Positions 8,663 through 16,317 of a stretch of DNA of 33,983 nucleotides are shown in pieces. Below the pieces are notes generated by a model that was given only the letters and a program-made list of their open reading frames with translations, did no database searches and was not told where the DNA came from. The DNA lies in assembly GCA_964511075.1 (NCBI GenBank), contig CAZEDM010000015.1:1-33983 (forward strand), in the 5' to 3' direction. Positions within the stretch are counted from its first letter, which is position 1, and every line of letters starts with the position of its first letter. Made by a program: the position numbers and the translations under genes. Source of the DNA: CAZEDM01 sp964511075. Lineage in GTDB: Bacteria; Zixibacteria; MSB-5A5; RBG-16-43-9.

Positions 8663-9325
8663 TTATCGAATTTTACCCTCTGCTAAAAGCGCTTCCTCTT
8701 TGTATAAATCTTTGTTACTCGCATTAAACTCATGTTTAACTTGAACTAATAGCTTATCAAGGGTGTAAATCTGCCAGGAAATAGGAATAAAAGCACGCTT
8801 TCCGTTTCTTTCCGCCACATCCAATTCAAAACTTATCAGGAGATGGAAAGCGTCTTTTGTAATCTTAGGGTCATCTGAGGGCGAGAAGTAAAAAGTCCTG
8901 AAAGTCTGCCCCTTAGTTTTTGTGTTATAAGTTTTGCAATCAATATAAGCGGCCCGACCTCCCTTATCTTTTACTTCAATATCAGGATAACCTGCGGCTT
9001 TCCTTCTGCCTTTTTGTGAAAGAGGTTTATCCGCTTCCAGCTCGACTCTCCTCAATGCTTCAATTACAAAAAGCTCGATATGATTTCCAGCTTCGTTAGG
9101 CCGGGCAGTGAAAATACCCTCTTTGAAAGCTTTTTCTCCACTTAACTGCGCTGCTTTAGCTAGAAGATCGAGTAACTTCTTGTTCTCATCAAGCGAAACA
9201 TCGAAAGTTAAAACCTTAAAGCCAGTCAATGCCTTAATAGCGATAGAAAACGGTATTCCCTTTAAAGGCTCTAAAAACCTGTGTATTGTTGATTCTAACT
9301 GCCTTATATATTCTTCTTTTTCCAT
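8663..9325 (-). CDS. Probable type II restriction endonuclease (PD-(D/E)XK)
   Basis: A 220-aa protein that probably cleaves DNA at the site protected by the adjacent methyltransferase. Catalytic pattern: Glu84 in the helix NHIELFVIEAL, Pro114-Asp115 in GYPDIEVKD, then Asp129-Cys-Lys131 in AAYIDCKTYN. The spacing and the run of beta-strand residues around DCK are typical of small restriction enzymes. Its ATG follows the methyltransferase stop by 3 bases, so they are co-transcribed with the methyltransferase first, an order that helps protect the host. Recognition sequence cannot be read from this. The assignment as restriction enzyme rests on motif plus context. Confidence 0.75.
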   Translation of the reverse strand: MEKEEYIRQLESTIHRFLEPLKGIPFSIAIKALTGFKVLTFDVSLDENKKLLDLLAKAAQLSGEKAFKEGIFTARPNEAGNHIELFVIEALRRVELEADKPLSQKGRRKAAGYPDIEVKDKGGRAAYIDCKTYNTKTKGQTFRTFYFSPSDDPKITKDAFHLLISFELDVAERNGKRAFIPISWQIYTLDKLLVQVKHEFNASNKDLYKEEALLAEGKIR

Positions 9326-9328
9326 AAC

Positions 9329-10612
9329 TTATTTCTGAAATATTAAGATATTTTCTTTTCGCATCACGTTATAAAGGCCAAAAATAATCTTATCTATGTT
9401 TCTTACAAACTTGAATCCTATTTCCCGACAATAATCGATAGTGAATTCAACAGTTTTGACCTCCTTGCCCGAAAAACTCGCATTGCCAATAACGATTACA
9501 GCGAACTTGCCTGGCTTTAAAACCCGGTAGATCTCTTCATAGCTTCTCATTATATCTTGGTTGTATAAATTGATCCTCTCAGACCCTTTCCCGCGGACAC
9601 CAACAAATTCCTCCCTGATTTCGGTAAGATCATATCCTAAAACTTTCAGTGTATGTGCATCATTCGATACATAATCTAAAGCTATAGAGTAGGGCGGAGA
9701 TGTGATAACCCCATCAATACTTTTATCATCTAAAGGTAGGTCCCTGCAGTCTCCTGTCTTTATTTCCGCTTTGCCCAGTTCAAGCTTCAACTCCTGCACA
9801 ACATCTCGGAAATCTCTCACAGAATCGATCATTAAATTCAGATTCTTGATAAAGGATTTCTCAAAGTCTTTTTTTCTCCTTGCATTATCGCTCACAGCTA
9901 CCAGATATGCCATCTTATAAAAGTTCTTCACTTTCTCATTTCCCAAAGAGTCGATGACTTCTAAAAACGGTCTGTTCTCCTGGTTAAAAAGGTTTGGTTT
10001 GATCCTCTTTACAATCTCTTCCTTGATTCTCACAATCTCATCCAGAACCTCGATACTTTCGGTCTTAACTTTACTCTGGATAACACATAAAGGGGAAATA
10101 TCGATCCCGACAAAGTTGATTCCTAAAAGCTGAGCCTCGACAGCAGCAGTACCACTTCCCACAAAAGGATCAAGGAGAGTGTCACCTGCCTTAAGTCCGA
10201 TGATGTTTATCAGCGCTCTTATCATCTGAGGATGGAATTTCCCTTTGTACGGGTAAATCCAGTGAGTCAAATACTGATTTACAGATCGGGTCCTGTTCTT
10301 CTGAATAATGTGGAAATAATCGGTAGCTTTGCCCCCAACTGATTTGAAATAAGCTAAATGTTTTGCGACTCCTTGTAGATTATCTGATTTTAAAAGCTTA
10401 AATTCCCTTAATCCGTTAGTTACCCGGAAACTCACACCGAGAGCCTGAAGCTCCAGTTGAGCAAGAGCTAATTCGTATATAAACTGGACATTATCTAAGA
10501 GTATAAGACTTTCCTTGCCCATATTTTCAGTTTTTTTGTAAGCCCAGAAGATGTTTTGAGTTCCCCCAGGCATTTTTCTACCTTTGGTGCTTTTCCTTTT
10601 ATTTATCTTCAT
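9329..10612 (-). CDS. Type II DNA methyltransferase (N4-cytosine / N6-adenine class)
   Basis: An S-adenosylmethionine-dependent DNA amino-methyltransferase, 427 aa. Motif X-like segment HWIYPYKGKFHPQMI (117-131) is followed by motif I DPFVGSGT (148-155), the AdoMet loop, with acidic Asp171 in motif II (GIDISP), and catalytic motif IV TSPPY (304-308). SPPY is most common in N4-cytosine enzymes, though N6-adenine activity cannot be excluded. The first ~30 residues are basic and may not all belong: a Met at codon 14 (10573) is an alternative start. It leads the restriction operon. The divergent region upstream holds a long inverted repeat (10644-10692). Confidence 0.85.
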   Translation of the reverse strand: MKINKRKSTKGRKMPGGTQNIFWAYKKTENMGKESLILLDNVQFIYELALAQLELQALGVSFRVTNGLREFKLLKSDNLQGVAKHLAYFKSVGGKATDYFHIIQKNRTRSVNQYLTHWIYPYKGKFHPQMIRALINIIGLKAGDTLLDPFVGSGTAAVEAQLLGINFVGIDISPLCVIQSKVKTESIEVLDEIVRIKEEIVKRIKPNLFNQENRPFLEVIDSLGNEKVKNFYKMAYLVAVSDNARRKKDFEKSFIKNLNLMIDSVRDFRDVVQELKLELGKAEIKTGDCRDLPLDDKSIDGVITSPPYSIALDYVSNDAHTLKVLGYDLTEIREEFVGVRGKGSERINLYNQDIMRSYEEIYRVLKPGKFAVIVIGNASFSGKEVKTVEFTIDYCREIGFKFVRNIDKIIFGLYNVMRKENILIFQK

Positions 10613-10643
10613 AATAAATGGTCCAGTTATAGTCGATTAAAGC

Positions 10644-10692
10644 GCAGAAACTTATAATGATCAGTGGTCCTGCTTCTCCGTAGAGTTTCTGC
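10644..10692. repeat. Inverted repeat in the divergent intergenic region
   Basis: GCAGAAACT (10644-10652) and AGTTTCTGC (10684-10692) are exact inverse complements, 31 bases apart, between the methyltransferase start and the rightward cassette. Possible operator for the methyltransferase or the XRE regulator. A second smaller pair, TTTGCCT (10763-10769) and AGGCAAA (10782-10788), lies nearer the regulator. Confidence 0.45.
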
Positions 10693-10805
10693 TGATATTG
10701 TTATCATATAGAAATAACCCGGAAATGTAAAGACCAACAAAAATCAACCCTCTTGTCTCTTTTTTGCCTGTATGCCGAAAGAGGCAAATCTGCCCTCCTT
10801 GTGCC

Positions 10806-10834
10806 TTGACAAAAAGGTGATAATATGCAAGAAT
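10806..10834 (+). promoter_or_regulatory. Promoter of the XRE regulator / recombination cassette
   Basis: Perfect TTGACA at 10806-10811, with a weak -10 (AAGAAT, 10829-10834) after 17 bases. Transcription would start around 10841, leaving almost no leader before the coding start, so the mRNA may be leaderless. Confidence 0.45.
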
Positions 10835-10853
10835 AATCGGTTTGTCTCTTCAT

Positions 10854-11126
10854 ATGCTTTCATACTCTGATAACCAGATCCGTAGGTATCGAACTAAGCG
10901 TGGCCTCTCTCAAAAGGAGGTTGCTTTGCTTATAGGGCAGACGACACAGGCGCATATATCCCACTGGGAAAACGGAGACAAAATACCCACGTTGGTTAAT
11001 GCGTTGAAGCTCTCTGCAGCAATAGGCTGTCCGGTGGAGATACTGTTTTCAGATCTATTTGACCGGCTGAGAAGTGAAGTCTGGGAGAGGAGAAAGCAGC
11101 ATAATATCTATAACCAGTATAACTGA
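10854..11126 (+). CDS. XRE-family helix-turn-helix regulator
   Basis: A 90-aa DNA-binding protein. The single HTH domain occupies roughly residues 5-65: IRRYRTKRGLSQKEVALLIG, then the recognition helix region AHISHWENGDKIPT, the standard Cro/C1 pattern. I chose ATG 10854; a TTG at 10842 in the same frame adds 4 residues. No Shine-Dalgarno is present for either, consistent with a leaderless mRNA from the promoter at 10806. It is first in the rightward cassette and probably regulates it and perhaps the divergent methyltransferase. Such regulators occur beside type II systems as controller proteins, but the size and position also fit a phage-like repressor. Confidence 0.85.
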   Translation: MLSYSDNQIRRYRTKRGLSQKEVALLIGQTTQAHISHWENGDKIPTLVNALKLSAAIGCPVEILFSDLFDRLRSEVWERRKQHNIYNQYN

Positions 11127-11143
11127 TAATTTTAGAAAAAGAC

Positions 11144-11803
11144 ATGAGAGCAGCAGGAAACAACAATCCATCGCTCGAAGCGCTCCGAGACATGTCATCA
11201 GCAGAGCTGAAGGTATATCTGGCTTTGTTGATCCTCTCAGGGCGTGAGCAGCATACTGTAAGGAAATCCCTGTCAGAATTGGCTGATCTTTCGGGATTAT
11301 CTCAAAGCACAGTCTTTAAAGCAGTGGGAAGGCTTTGCCGGAAAGGGCACATTTCCTATAAAGCTGGGGATAACCAGCACCGCTTAAGTGAATTCAAGAT
11401 AGGCAAGCCCATCGCTAGACTCAGATTTGGCCTGCCAAAGAAGAGAAGTAATGAAGCTGAAAATCCGCTAAGAAAAGCGAGGGAGAAGCGCTGCTATGCA
11501 GAAAATGAGAAGGGCGCACCGATATCGAATAGAGATTTTTATAATCTCGATATCGAAGCATCTAAGGGGGGATTCAAACCTGAAGGGAAGGAGGAAGTCT
11601 TAGCGAGGGAGATAGCGCACACCTTCAACGACATGGAGGGTATAGGTCTATATCTGGACTACTGCCGGCGCTATCCGGAATCCATTATACGCAGAGCCTA
11701 CGGGGAGGTCAAAGAGCTTCCCGACAGCGCCATCCGAAGGAGCAGAGGGGCACTGTTTAACTATCTCGTTCAAAAATATGCCAAAGAAAAGCAAGAAAAA
11801 TAA
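11144..11803 (+). CDS. Winged-HTH DNA-binding protein, replication/primosome-like
   Basis: A 219-aa protein. Residues ~20-80 form a winged helix: the segment SELADLSGLSQSTVFKAVGRLCRKGHI resembles MarR-like and phage replication-initiator (GntR/DnaD-associated) domains. The middle is basic and linker-like, and the C-terminus (about 165-215) is a helical segment around YLDYCRRYPESIIRRAYGEVKELPDSAIRRSRGALFNYLV, split here as two runs: YLDYCRRYPESIIRRAY and GALFNYLV. This tail is found in replication-type wHTH proteins of mobile elements. The gene overlaps the next by 26 bases in another frame, so translation is coupled. Specific function not certain. Confidence 0.6.
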   Translation: MRAAGNNNPSLEALRDMSSAELKVYLALLILSGREQHTVRKSLSELADLSGLSQSTVFKAVGRLCRKGHISYKAGDNQHRLSEFKIGKPIARLRFGLPKKRSNEAENPLRKAREKRCYAENEKGAPISNRDFYNLDIEASKGGFKPEGKEEVLAREIAHTFNDMEGIGLYLDYCRRYPESIIRRAYGEVKELPDSAIRRSRGALFNYLVQKYAKEKQEK

Positions 11804-12257
11804 ACTCATATTAGCCCTTAGCCCGGGCAAGCGATGTCTTGGAGTCTGTGTTGTGGAGAAGGGAGAGTTGAGAGTTTTCGGAGTGAGGACGTTCAGGGGA
11901 AAGAATAAAGAGAAACAGGCAAGCGACTGTGTAGCCGGTCTGATCCGAGACATCCAGCCCGGTGTTTTGGTATTGGAGGAGCGAACAGGAAATGGGAAGA
12001 GCTTCGCTGAAAGGATTTATCAGAATATCGGAAAGATGGCTGAAAAACTGGAAATAAAACTGCAAATCCACTCAACTGGACATGTCAAACGATCACTATG
12101 TGGAAATAAGAAAGCGACACGATACCAGGTAGCTCAGGCTGTTTCAGAGCGCTACTGTGAATTGAAAACATATCTCTTTGAGAAAGGATCAGAGAAAGAA
12201 AAATACTGGAGACCTGTGTTTTGTGCAGCCGCTTTAGCACTGACACAAGCAAGATAG
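11778..12257 (+). CDS. RuvC-like (RNase H fold) protein with altered active site
   Basis: A 159-aa protein with the layout of RuvC-type Holliday-junction resolvases: a first strand ILALSPGKRCLGVCVV (11-26), the second strand PGVLVLEE with Glu67, and a final helix VFCAAALALTQAR. In RuvC the first strand carries an Asp (DPGxxxxG) and the last helix carries a D/H-x-x-D pair. Here the first Asp is Ser15 and the final acidic pair is absent, so only Glu67 remains. It may be an inactive structural relative or use other residues. It overlaps the upstream wHTH gene by 26 bases and precedes two RecB-like nucleases, so a role in DNA recombination is likely. Confidence 0.6.
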   Translation: MPKKSKKNKLILALSPGKRCLGVCVVEKGELRVFGVRTFRGKNKEKQASDCVAGLIRDIQPGVLVLEERTGNGKSFAERIYQNIGKMAEKLEIKLQIHSTGHVKRSLCGNKKATRYQVAQAVSERYCELKTYLFEKGSEKEKYWRPVFCAAALALTQAR

Positions 12258-12318
12258 AAAACCTTTTTGCTCCTACCCTCCTATCCCCACTACTATGCCG
12301 TATCAGGCAAAATATCCT

Positions 12319-12389
12319 CTCTTGAGAAAGAACAGGGCGAAGGGTATGCTTGAATCATAGTTCCTTAATCAACACTGTTCTTTCAAGAG
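12319..12389. repeat. Inverted repeat covering the leader of the RecB/Cas4-like gene
   Basis: CTCTTGAGAAAGAACAG (12319-12335) pairs with CTGTTCTTTCAAGAG (12375-12389), with a 2-base bulge and a 39-base loop. The right arm contains the weak AAGAGA ribosome site used by the gene starting at 12397, so the hairpin could hide it. It also separates this gene from the RuvC-like gene. Confidence 0.5.
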
Positions 12390-12396
12390 AAAGCAC

Positions 12397-13176
12397 ATGC
12401 GCGACTACATCTCCCATGCTCAGATCGCCCTGTATCTCCAATGTCCTCTTAGATTCAGTTTCAGATACATTGACGGGATAAAACCGGTTGACGTCCCGTC
12501 TGCGGTAGCATACGGCAGGACAATCCACAGGGCTATCGCGTCTTTCTACGAAACGGCGAAGGAGGGAAAGCCGTTTCGGTTGGAGGCGTGGCTTAAGCTC
12601 TTCAGGAAAGACTGGAAGGAGGCGCAGGAAAAAGAGGAGATTCGCTACAGGAAAGGAGAAGATTTTGAATCTCTGCTGAAGGAGGGTGAGAGGCTTCTGC
12701 GTTTCTATGCCAGAAATGCTAATCCTCAGAAGGTCATTGCTGTGGAGGAAGAATTTTCATGTGACCTCGGAGATCGCCAGGGGGGTGAAATTTTCCCGCT
12801 GCCCATAAAAGGGGTCGTGGATCTCGTTGAAGAGGACGAGGAGGGAAAAATCTTCATCGTGGAGCACAAAACATCAAAAAGGCGCTTTGCCGAATGGGAG
12901 ATTGAGGGAAGTTTGCAGCTTTCCATGTATGCCTATGCTGCCAAGGAGATGGGATGGTCAGACTCGGATAGGATTCTTTGCCGTGTGGATGTCCTTTTGA
13001 AAACAAAGAAACCTAACCTTGTTCACTACTATGCCCTGAAAGACAGGGAGGATTTTGCCAAGCTCTATAGGATCGTCGAAGGTATTGGAGAAGCCATGCA
13101 GGAAAGGATCATCTACCCCAGATACGGATATTGGTGTCTTGACTGCCCCTATATCGAGAATTGCAGGGAGTGGTAG
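12397..13176 (+). CDS. RecB/Cas4-like PD-(D/E)XK exonuclease with Fe-S cysteines (first copy)
   Basis: A 259-aa nuclease of the RecB-C/Cas4/AddB type. The visible set is complete: Cys16 (LQCPLRF), Gly40-x-x-x-His44 (GRTIH), Asp142 (KGVVDLV), Glu156-His-Lys158 (VEHKTSK), Gln174 (LQLSMYAYA) and Cys247, Cys250, Cys256 at the C-terminus (WCLDCPYIENC). The four Cys fit a [4Fe-4S] cluster that clamps the fold. Such enzymes degrade DNA ends. No cas genes or CRISPR array are near, so a recombination or phage-type role is more likely than spacer acquisition. A second related enzyme is 550 bases downstream. Confidence 0.8.
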   Translation: MRDYISHAQIALYLQCPLRFSFRYIDGIKPVDVPSAVAYGRTIHRAIASFYETAKEGKPFRLEAWLKLFRKDWKEAQEKEEIRYRKGEDFESLLKEGERLLRFYARNANPQKVIAVEEEFSCDLGDRQGGEIFPLPIKGVVDLVEEDEEGKIFIVEHKTSKRRFAEWEIEGSLQLSMYAYAAKEMGWSDSDRILCRVDVLLKTKKPNLVHYYALKDREDFAKLYRIVEGIGEAMQERIIYPRYGYWCLDCPYIENCREW

Positions 13177-13203
13177 GATCTTTTAATCGTAACCTAAAGC
13201 CCT

Positions 13204-13686
13204 ATGGTATCTCTAAAGTATGGAGAACTGATAATTTTTACCACCAACAGACACTGGCTTGTTCTGATAGCCTGGCTGTTTGTAATCGCAGCCTTCGGAG
13301 CTATCTCGGTATTGCTGCTTCCCTTAACAGGTGCGATTGCAGATGGTGAAGTTCCTTTGCTTCTCATCGGAATAGGGGTATTGATCGCCTGGGGAGCTGC
13401 TCTTTGGGATTGGAGGAATCGAAAGTTTATCCTGACCGATAGACGGCTCATTCAGACGAGAGGTATCCTCGGAAAACAGAGGATGATGATCCCTCTCTAT
13501 AGGATAGAGGATATATCCCACAGATTTGGCATCCTCGGATGGCTGATTGGATACGGTGATCTGATAGTCGAGTCAGCAGGTCCGGAGGGGAAGGTAGTCT
13601 TCAATTATCTACCTATCCCAGAGGCTATTCAGAAAAGGATAGAGATCCAGATAAAGAGATTCAGAGTTCAGAGTTGTAGACATTGA
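13204..13686 (+). CDS. Membrane protein with bacterial PH domain (bPH2-like)
   Basis: A 160-aa protein with two transmembrane segments (about 17-41 and 50-70) followed by a cytoplasmic PH-like domain whose hallmark text is KFILTDRRLIQTRGILG and IPLYRIEDISHRFGILGWLIGYGDLIVE in two parts (IPLYRIEDISH, GDLIVESAG). This is the PF03703 type; biochemical role of the family is unclear. It is odd in a DNA-processing cassette, lying between two RecB-like nuclease genes. The ribosome site at 13204 is weak, so it may rely on upstream translation. Confidence 0.75.
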   Translation: MVSLKYGELIIFTTNRHWLVLIAWLFVIAAFGAISVLLLPLTGAIADGEVPLLLIGIGVLIAWGAALWDWRNRKFILTDRRLIQTRGILGKQRMMIPLYRIEDISHRFGILGWLIGYGDLIVESAGPEGKVVFNYLPIPEAIQKRIEIQIKRFRVQSCRH

Positions 13687-13722
13687 TAGGAAGATGTCAG
13701 GCAAATATGAGAGGAGGAAGCC

Positions 13723-14580
13723 ATGCAGCGCTTTGAAGGACCGTTCCACCACTCGGATATACAGCTTTATCTGACCTGTCCGAGAATATTTTACTATGAG
13801 AAAATTCTCGGAATAGCTCCTGAGTATGCAACGGCCGCAGCGATCTTCGGCACAGCGGTTCACAGGGTTATCGAGGATGTCCACAGCAAGGAGCTTTCAA
13901 GTCGGTTCCACATCGAGAGATCTCTAAAGGAGCGTCTTAACGAAGTGGTTGACGAGACAGAACTTCCTATAATGTGGCGAGGAGAATACGACAAGCGTTT
14001 TTCTGAAGCCGTGGAGTATCTTTTCCGCTACAGTCTTGCTAATTTTAACAGAAATGCCTCTATCTTAGCCTCAGAGCGACGTTTTAAGGTAGAGATAGGC
14101 AGATATGCCTTTGAAGGACAAATAGACCAGGTGAGGGGAACTTCTCAAGAGCTTCTAATCCTGGTCGAGTATAAGAGCGGGGATTACCGACCAGACAAGG
14201 ACTTCCTGAAGCGGTCTTATCAGCTCTCAATCTATGCCTATGCGGTGTGGAAGATTTATGGGAAGATCCCGGATGAAATTTGGCTGTATCACCTGAAAGA
14301 CCATCTACCCTATAAGCGCAGACAGGGGGACAGTCAGGCAGGTGAGGAGCGTGGACCGGCAGTCTACAAAACCAACAGATCAGAGCAGGACTTGATATAC
14401 TTGGAAAAGGATCTGGCCAGGGTATGTCAGGCTATAAGGTTTAATATGTTCTACCGCAGCCCAGCTCAGTGGGGATCATGTAATGGCTTCTGTAGGTTCA
14501 AGGAGTTCTGTCTGGGAGAGATTGAGACTCCTGAGTTCTCAGAAGCTGAGATGAAAGTTATAGAGGAAGCGATCGGATAA
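13723..14580 (+). CDS. RecB/Cas4-like PD-(D/E)XK exonuclease with Fe-S cysteines (second copy)
   Basis: A 285-aa nuclease homologous in plan to 12397-13176 but clearly diverged. Motifs: Cys19 (LTCPRIF), Gly43-x-x-x-His47 (GTAVH), Asp135 (EGQID), Glu149-Tyr-Lys151 (VEYKSGD), Gln167 (SYQLSIYAYA), and Cys253, Cys257, Cys263 (CNGFCRFKEFC) for a probable Fe-S cluster. The start has GAGGAGG about 6 bases upstream. It is followed 28 bases later by the Cys-rich protein. Two different Fe-S nucleases in one short cassette suggest either a heteromeric complex or separate polarities of end processing; that is inference. Confidence 0.8.
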   Translation: MQRFEGPFHHSDIQLYLTCPRIFYYEKILGIAPEYATAAAIFGTAVHRVIEDVHSKELSSRFHIERSLKERLNEVVDETELPIMWRGEYDKRFSEAVEYLFRYSLANFNRNASILASERRFKVEIGRYAFEGQIDQVRGTSQELLILVEYKSGDYRPDKDFLKRSYQLSIYAYAVWKIYGKIPDEIWLYHLKDHLPYKRRQGDSQAGEERGPAVYKTNRSEQDLIYLEKDLARVCQAIRFNMFYRSPAQWGSCNGFCRFKEFCLGEIETPEFSEAEMKVIEEAIG

Positions 14581-14608
14581 GTCAACACACACAAGAAGGA
14601 GGATAAGG

Positions 14609-15376
14609 ATGGCAAAGTCTCAGGTAGTTGAGGAAACAGCGCTGGTGACGATTAACAGCGATCTGGCAATCCCTGAAGATCTGGTTGAGCAATTGGAAGG
14701 CAGTCCTTCGCTTCAGGAGATAGACGGCGAAGACAGGATGACTCCGTATTATTGCTTCAATGTGAAGCTTACAGATCCAGAAGGAAAGTGGTATTCTCCA
14801 GACGTGTTCTTCCATACCTTGAGGGAAAATACCAAGTCTAAGATAGACTGCGTGCTCCTGTTTCTACACAAGACAAACCGCTATCGCACCTTCGATGAAA
14901 AGGAGGGATCGAAGACACTGTGCAGAAGCCTTGACTGCTATGTGGGTATATGGCAGGATACAGGGGATGAGCTTCTATGTAAGGACTGCAAGTATCAGAG
15001 GTGGACCAACCAGGGTGCGCCTCCGTGCAAGCGGTGCTACAACTTTGTGGGAGTCGATCTGGATGATAGAGAGCCTTTTATCATCACAGCCAAGTCCACC
15101 TCGATGACTCCGGCCAAGAGGTTTCTGAATCACCATTTTCTGAAGAAGCTTCGGGGAAAGGATCTGCCGCTGTATGTGTATAGGACAAGGCTATCTTTGG
15201 AGTGTCCCAAAGGCACGTATGCCGTGCTCCAATTCGATGTGATTGGGCAGAACTCGATTGAGGAGATTGAAGCATATACGGCCTTGTGTGGTGAGCTATT
15301 GCAGAGCCAGCGGCTTGACTTTACATTTGAGCAGCCTGAAGAGGTGGAAGAAGAGGGAAGTGAAACTCCTTTTTAG
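14609..15376 (+). CDS. Cys-rich phage/plasmid-type protein, possible ssDNA-binding role
   Basis: A 255-aa protein of a kind I associate with phages and plasmids but cannot name. The centre carries a Cys-rich zinc-type module: Cys105 (LCRSLDC), Cys124 and Cys127 (CKDC), Cys140 and Cys143 (CKRC), followed by a conserved-looking PFIITAKSTSMTPAKRFL stretch. The C-terminus is acidic (EEVEEEGSE), as in many single-strand DNA-binding proteins whose acidic tail recruits partners. An AAGGAGG lies about 7 bases before the ATG. Together with two exonucleases and a RuvC-like protein it suggests a recombination module; ssDNA binding is inferred, not shown. Confidence 0.55.
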   Translation: MAKSQVVEETALVTINSDLAIPEDLVEQLEGSPSLQEIDGEDRMTPYYCFNVKLTDPEGKWYSPDVFFHTLRENTKSKIDCVLLFLHKTNRYRTFDEKEGSKTLCRSLDCYVGIWQDTGDELLCKDCKYQRWTNQGAPPCKRCYNFVGVDLDDREPFIITAKSTSMTPAKRFLNHHFLKKLRGKDLPLYVYRTRLSLECPKGTYAVLQFDVIGQNSIEEIEAYTALCGELLQSQRLDFTFEQPEEVEEEGSETPF

Positions 15377-15417
15377 CTGAGCATCCCAGAGATGGGTTAT
15401 CGCATTGTGCTAAATCT

Positions 15418-15449
15418 GAGCGATTCTTTAACAAAGGGTCGCTCTTTTT
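15418..15449 (+). terminator. Rho-independent terminator after the recombination cassette
   Basis: GAGCGA (15418-15423) and TCGCTC (15439-15444) form a stem followed by T5. A near copy occurs at 26845-26877. Confidence 0.75.
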
Positions 15450-15514
15450 CTAAGAAATCTATCTTATCTTTGAAAACTGAATTGCGTATGGAAGATAGGG
15501 GAGGCAAATGAGCG

Positions 15515-15805
15515 ATGGATAAAGAGACAAATGACGCTTTGAGGGCGAGGATCCCTTGTATTTCTCCTCCAGATGCACTCTTGGTCACCAGAGGGATAAG
15601 TGCCTTTGGACCGGAGGCTGTGTTTGAGATTCTTCTAAGGGTGAAGCATTTCAAGGATTTCAACCAAGATAATGACCCCTGGGGTGAGCATGACTTTGGG
15701 TCATTTGATTATAAAGGGAAAAAGATATTCTGGAAGATTGACGACTGCCAGGCTATGGAACAGTATAGTCTTGTTCTGACTGTCATGTTGGCAGAGGAAT
15801 ACTAA
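15515..15805 (+). CDS. DUF3768 family protein
   Basis: A 96-aa soluble protein matching the DUF3768 pattern from memory: an N-terminal helix NDALR, then VTRGISAFGP, the hallmark NDPWGEHDFGSF, FWKIDDC and the closing LTVMLAEEY. Function of the family is unknown; it is often found on plasmids and in phage-like islands. The start has GGGGAGG about 11 bases upstream. A terminator lies on both sides, so it may be its own unit. Confidence 0.8.
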   Translation: MDKETNDALRARIPCISPPDALLVTRGISAFGPEAVFEILLRVKHFKDFNQDNDPWGEHDFGSFDYKGKKIFWKIDDCQAMEQYSLVLTVMLAEEY

Positions 15806-15820
15806 AATGATAAGTTCATT

Positions 15821-15847
15821 AAAGCTCCTGGTGATACAGGAGCTTTT
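15821..15847 (+). terminator. Rho-independent terminator after the DUF3768 gene
   Basis: AAAGCTCCTG (15821-15830) and CAGGAGCTTT (15837-15846) form a perfect stem with a 6-base loop and a T run. Confidence 0.85.
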
Positions 15848-15978
15848 TGCTCTACTACGACCCCATTTTCTATAAAATGCCCCAAATTTCGATTCTGACG
15901 GCCTTTTTTTGAAAAAATGGGTTAAAAACTATTTAGAATATCCAATCGGGTAATTAGGCTTTGATAAAACATTCAGAG

Positions 15979-16317
15979 TTATTCTTTGGAAGGCACTGGA
16001 AGTAGTTCAATCCGATATTGATATATCCAAATTATGAAACTGATAATTGATACGTTTTCGATAAAAAGGATGAGCATAATATAGAAATCCCAGTTTACCG
16101 ACGAAACAATTTTAACTATCCCCAAAAATTGTGTGGCCAGATAGCCAATTAAGACCATCAAATTATAGTGGAAAAGAGTAAAACTAGAAGAGAATGAAAA
16201 TAGAGAGCGACCGAGGAGGTGCATACCATAAAGAAAATTCATTAAGGCAATTATTATGCCCATCATACCAGCACAAAGCACAAGAATAATAAAAGAAGGT
16301 GCACCATTTGGTATCAT
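15979..16317 (-). CDS. Small integral membrane protein (112 aa)
   Basis: Three to four hydrophobic segments (about 8-30, 48-66 and 77-97) make this an inner-membrane protein of unknown function. I start at ATG 16317, not at the in-frame upstream codon at 16377: the ATG overlaps the stop of the preceding gene (ATGA) and has AGGAGG about 6 bases upstream. Last gene of a three-gene minus-strand unit (HTH regulator, PLD-like protein, this protein). No family recognised. Confidence 0.6.
   Translation of the reverse strand: MIPNGAPSFIILVLCAGMMGIIIALMNFLYGMHLLGRSLFSFSSSFTLFHYNLMVLIGYLATQFLGIVKIVSSVNWDFYIMLILFIENVSIISFIIWIYQYRIELLPVPSKE

Noticed and set aside
12397..14580. Cas4 / CRISPR association for the two RecB-like nucleases
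   Set aside because: No cas1/cas2, no array of direct repeats and spacers anywhere in the window.
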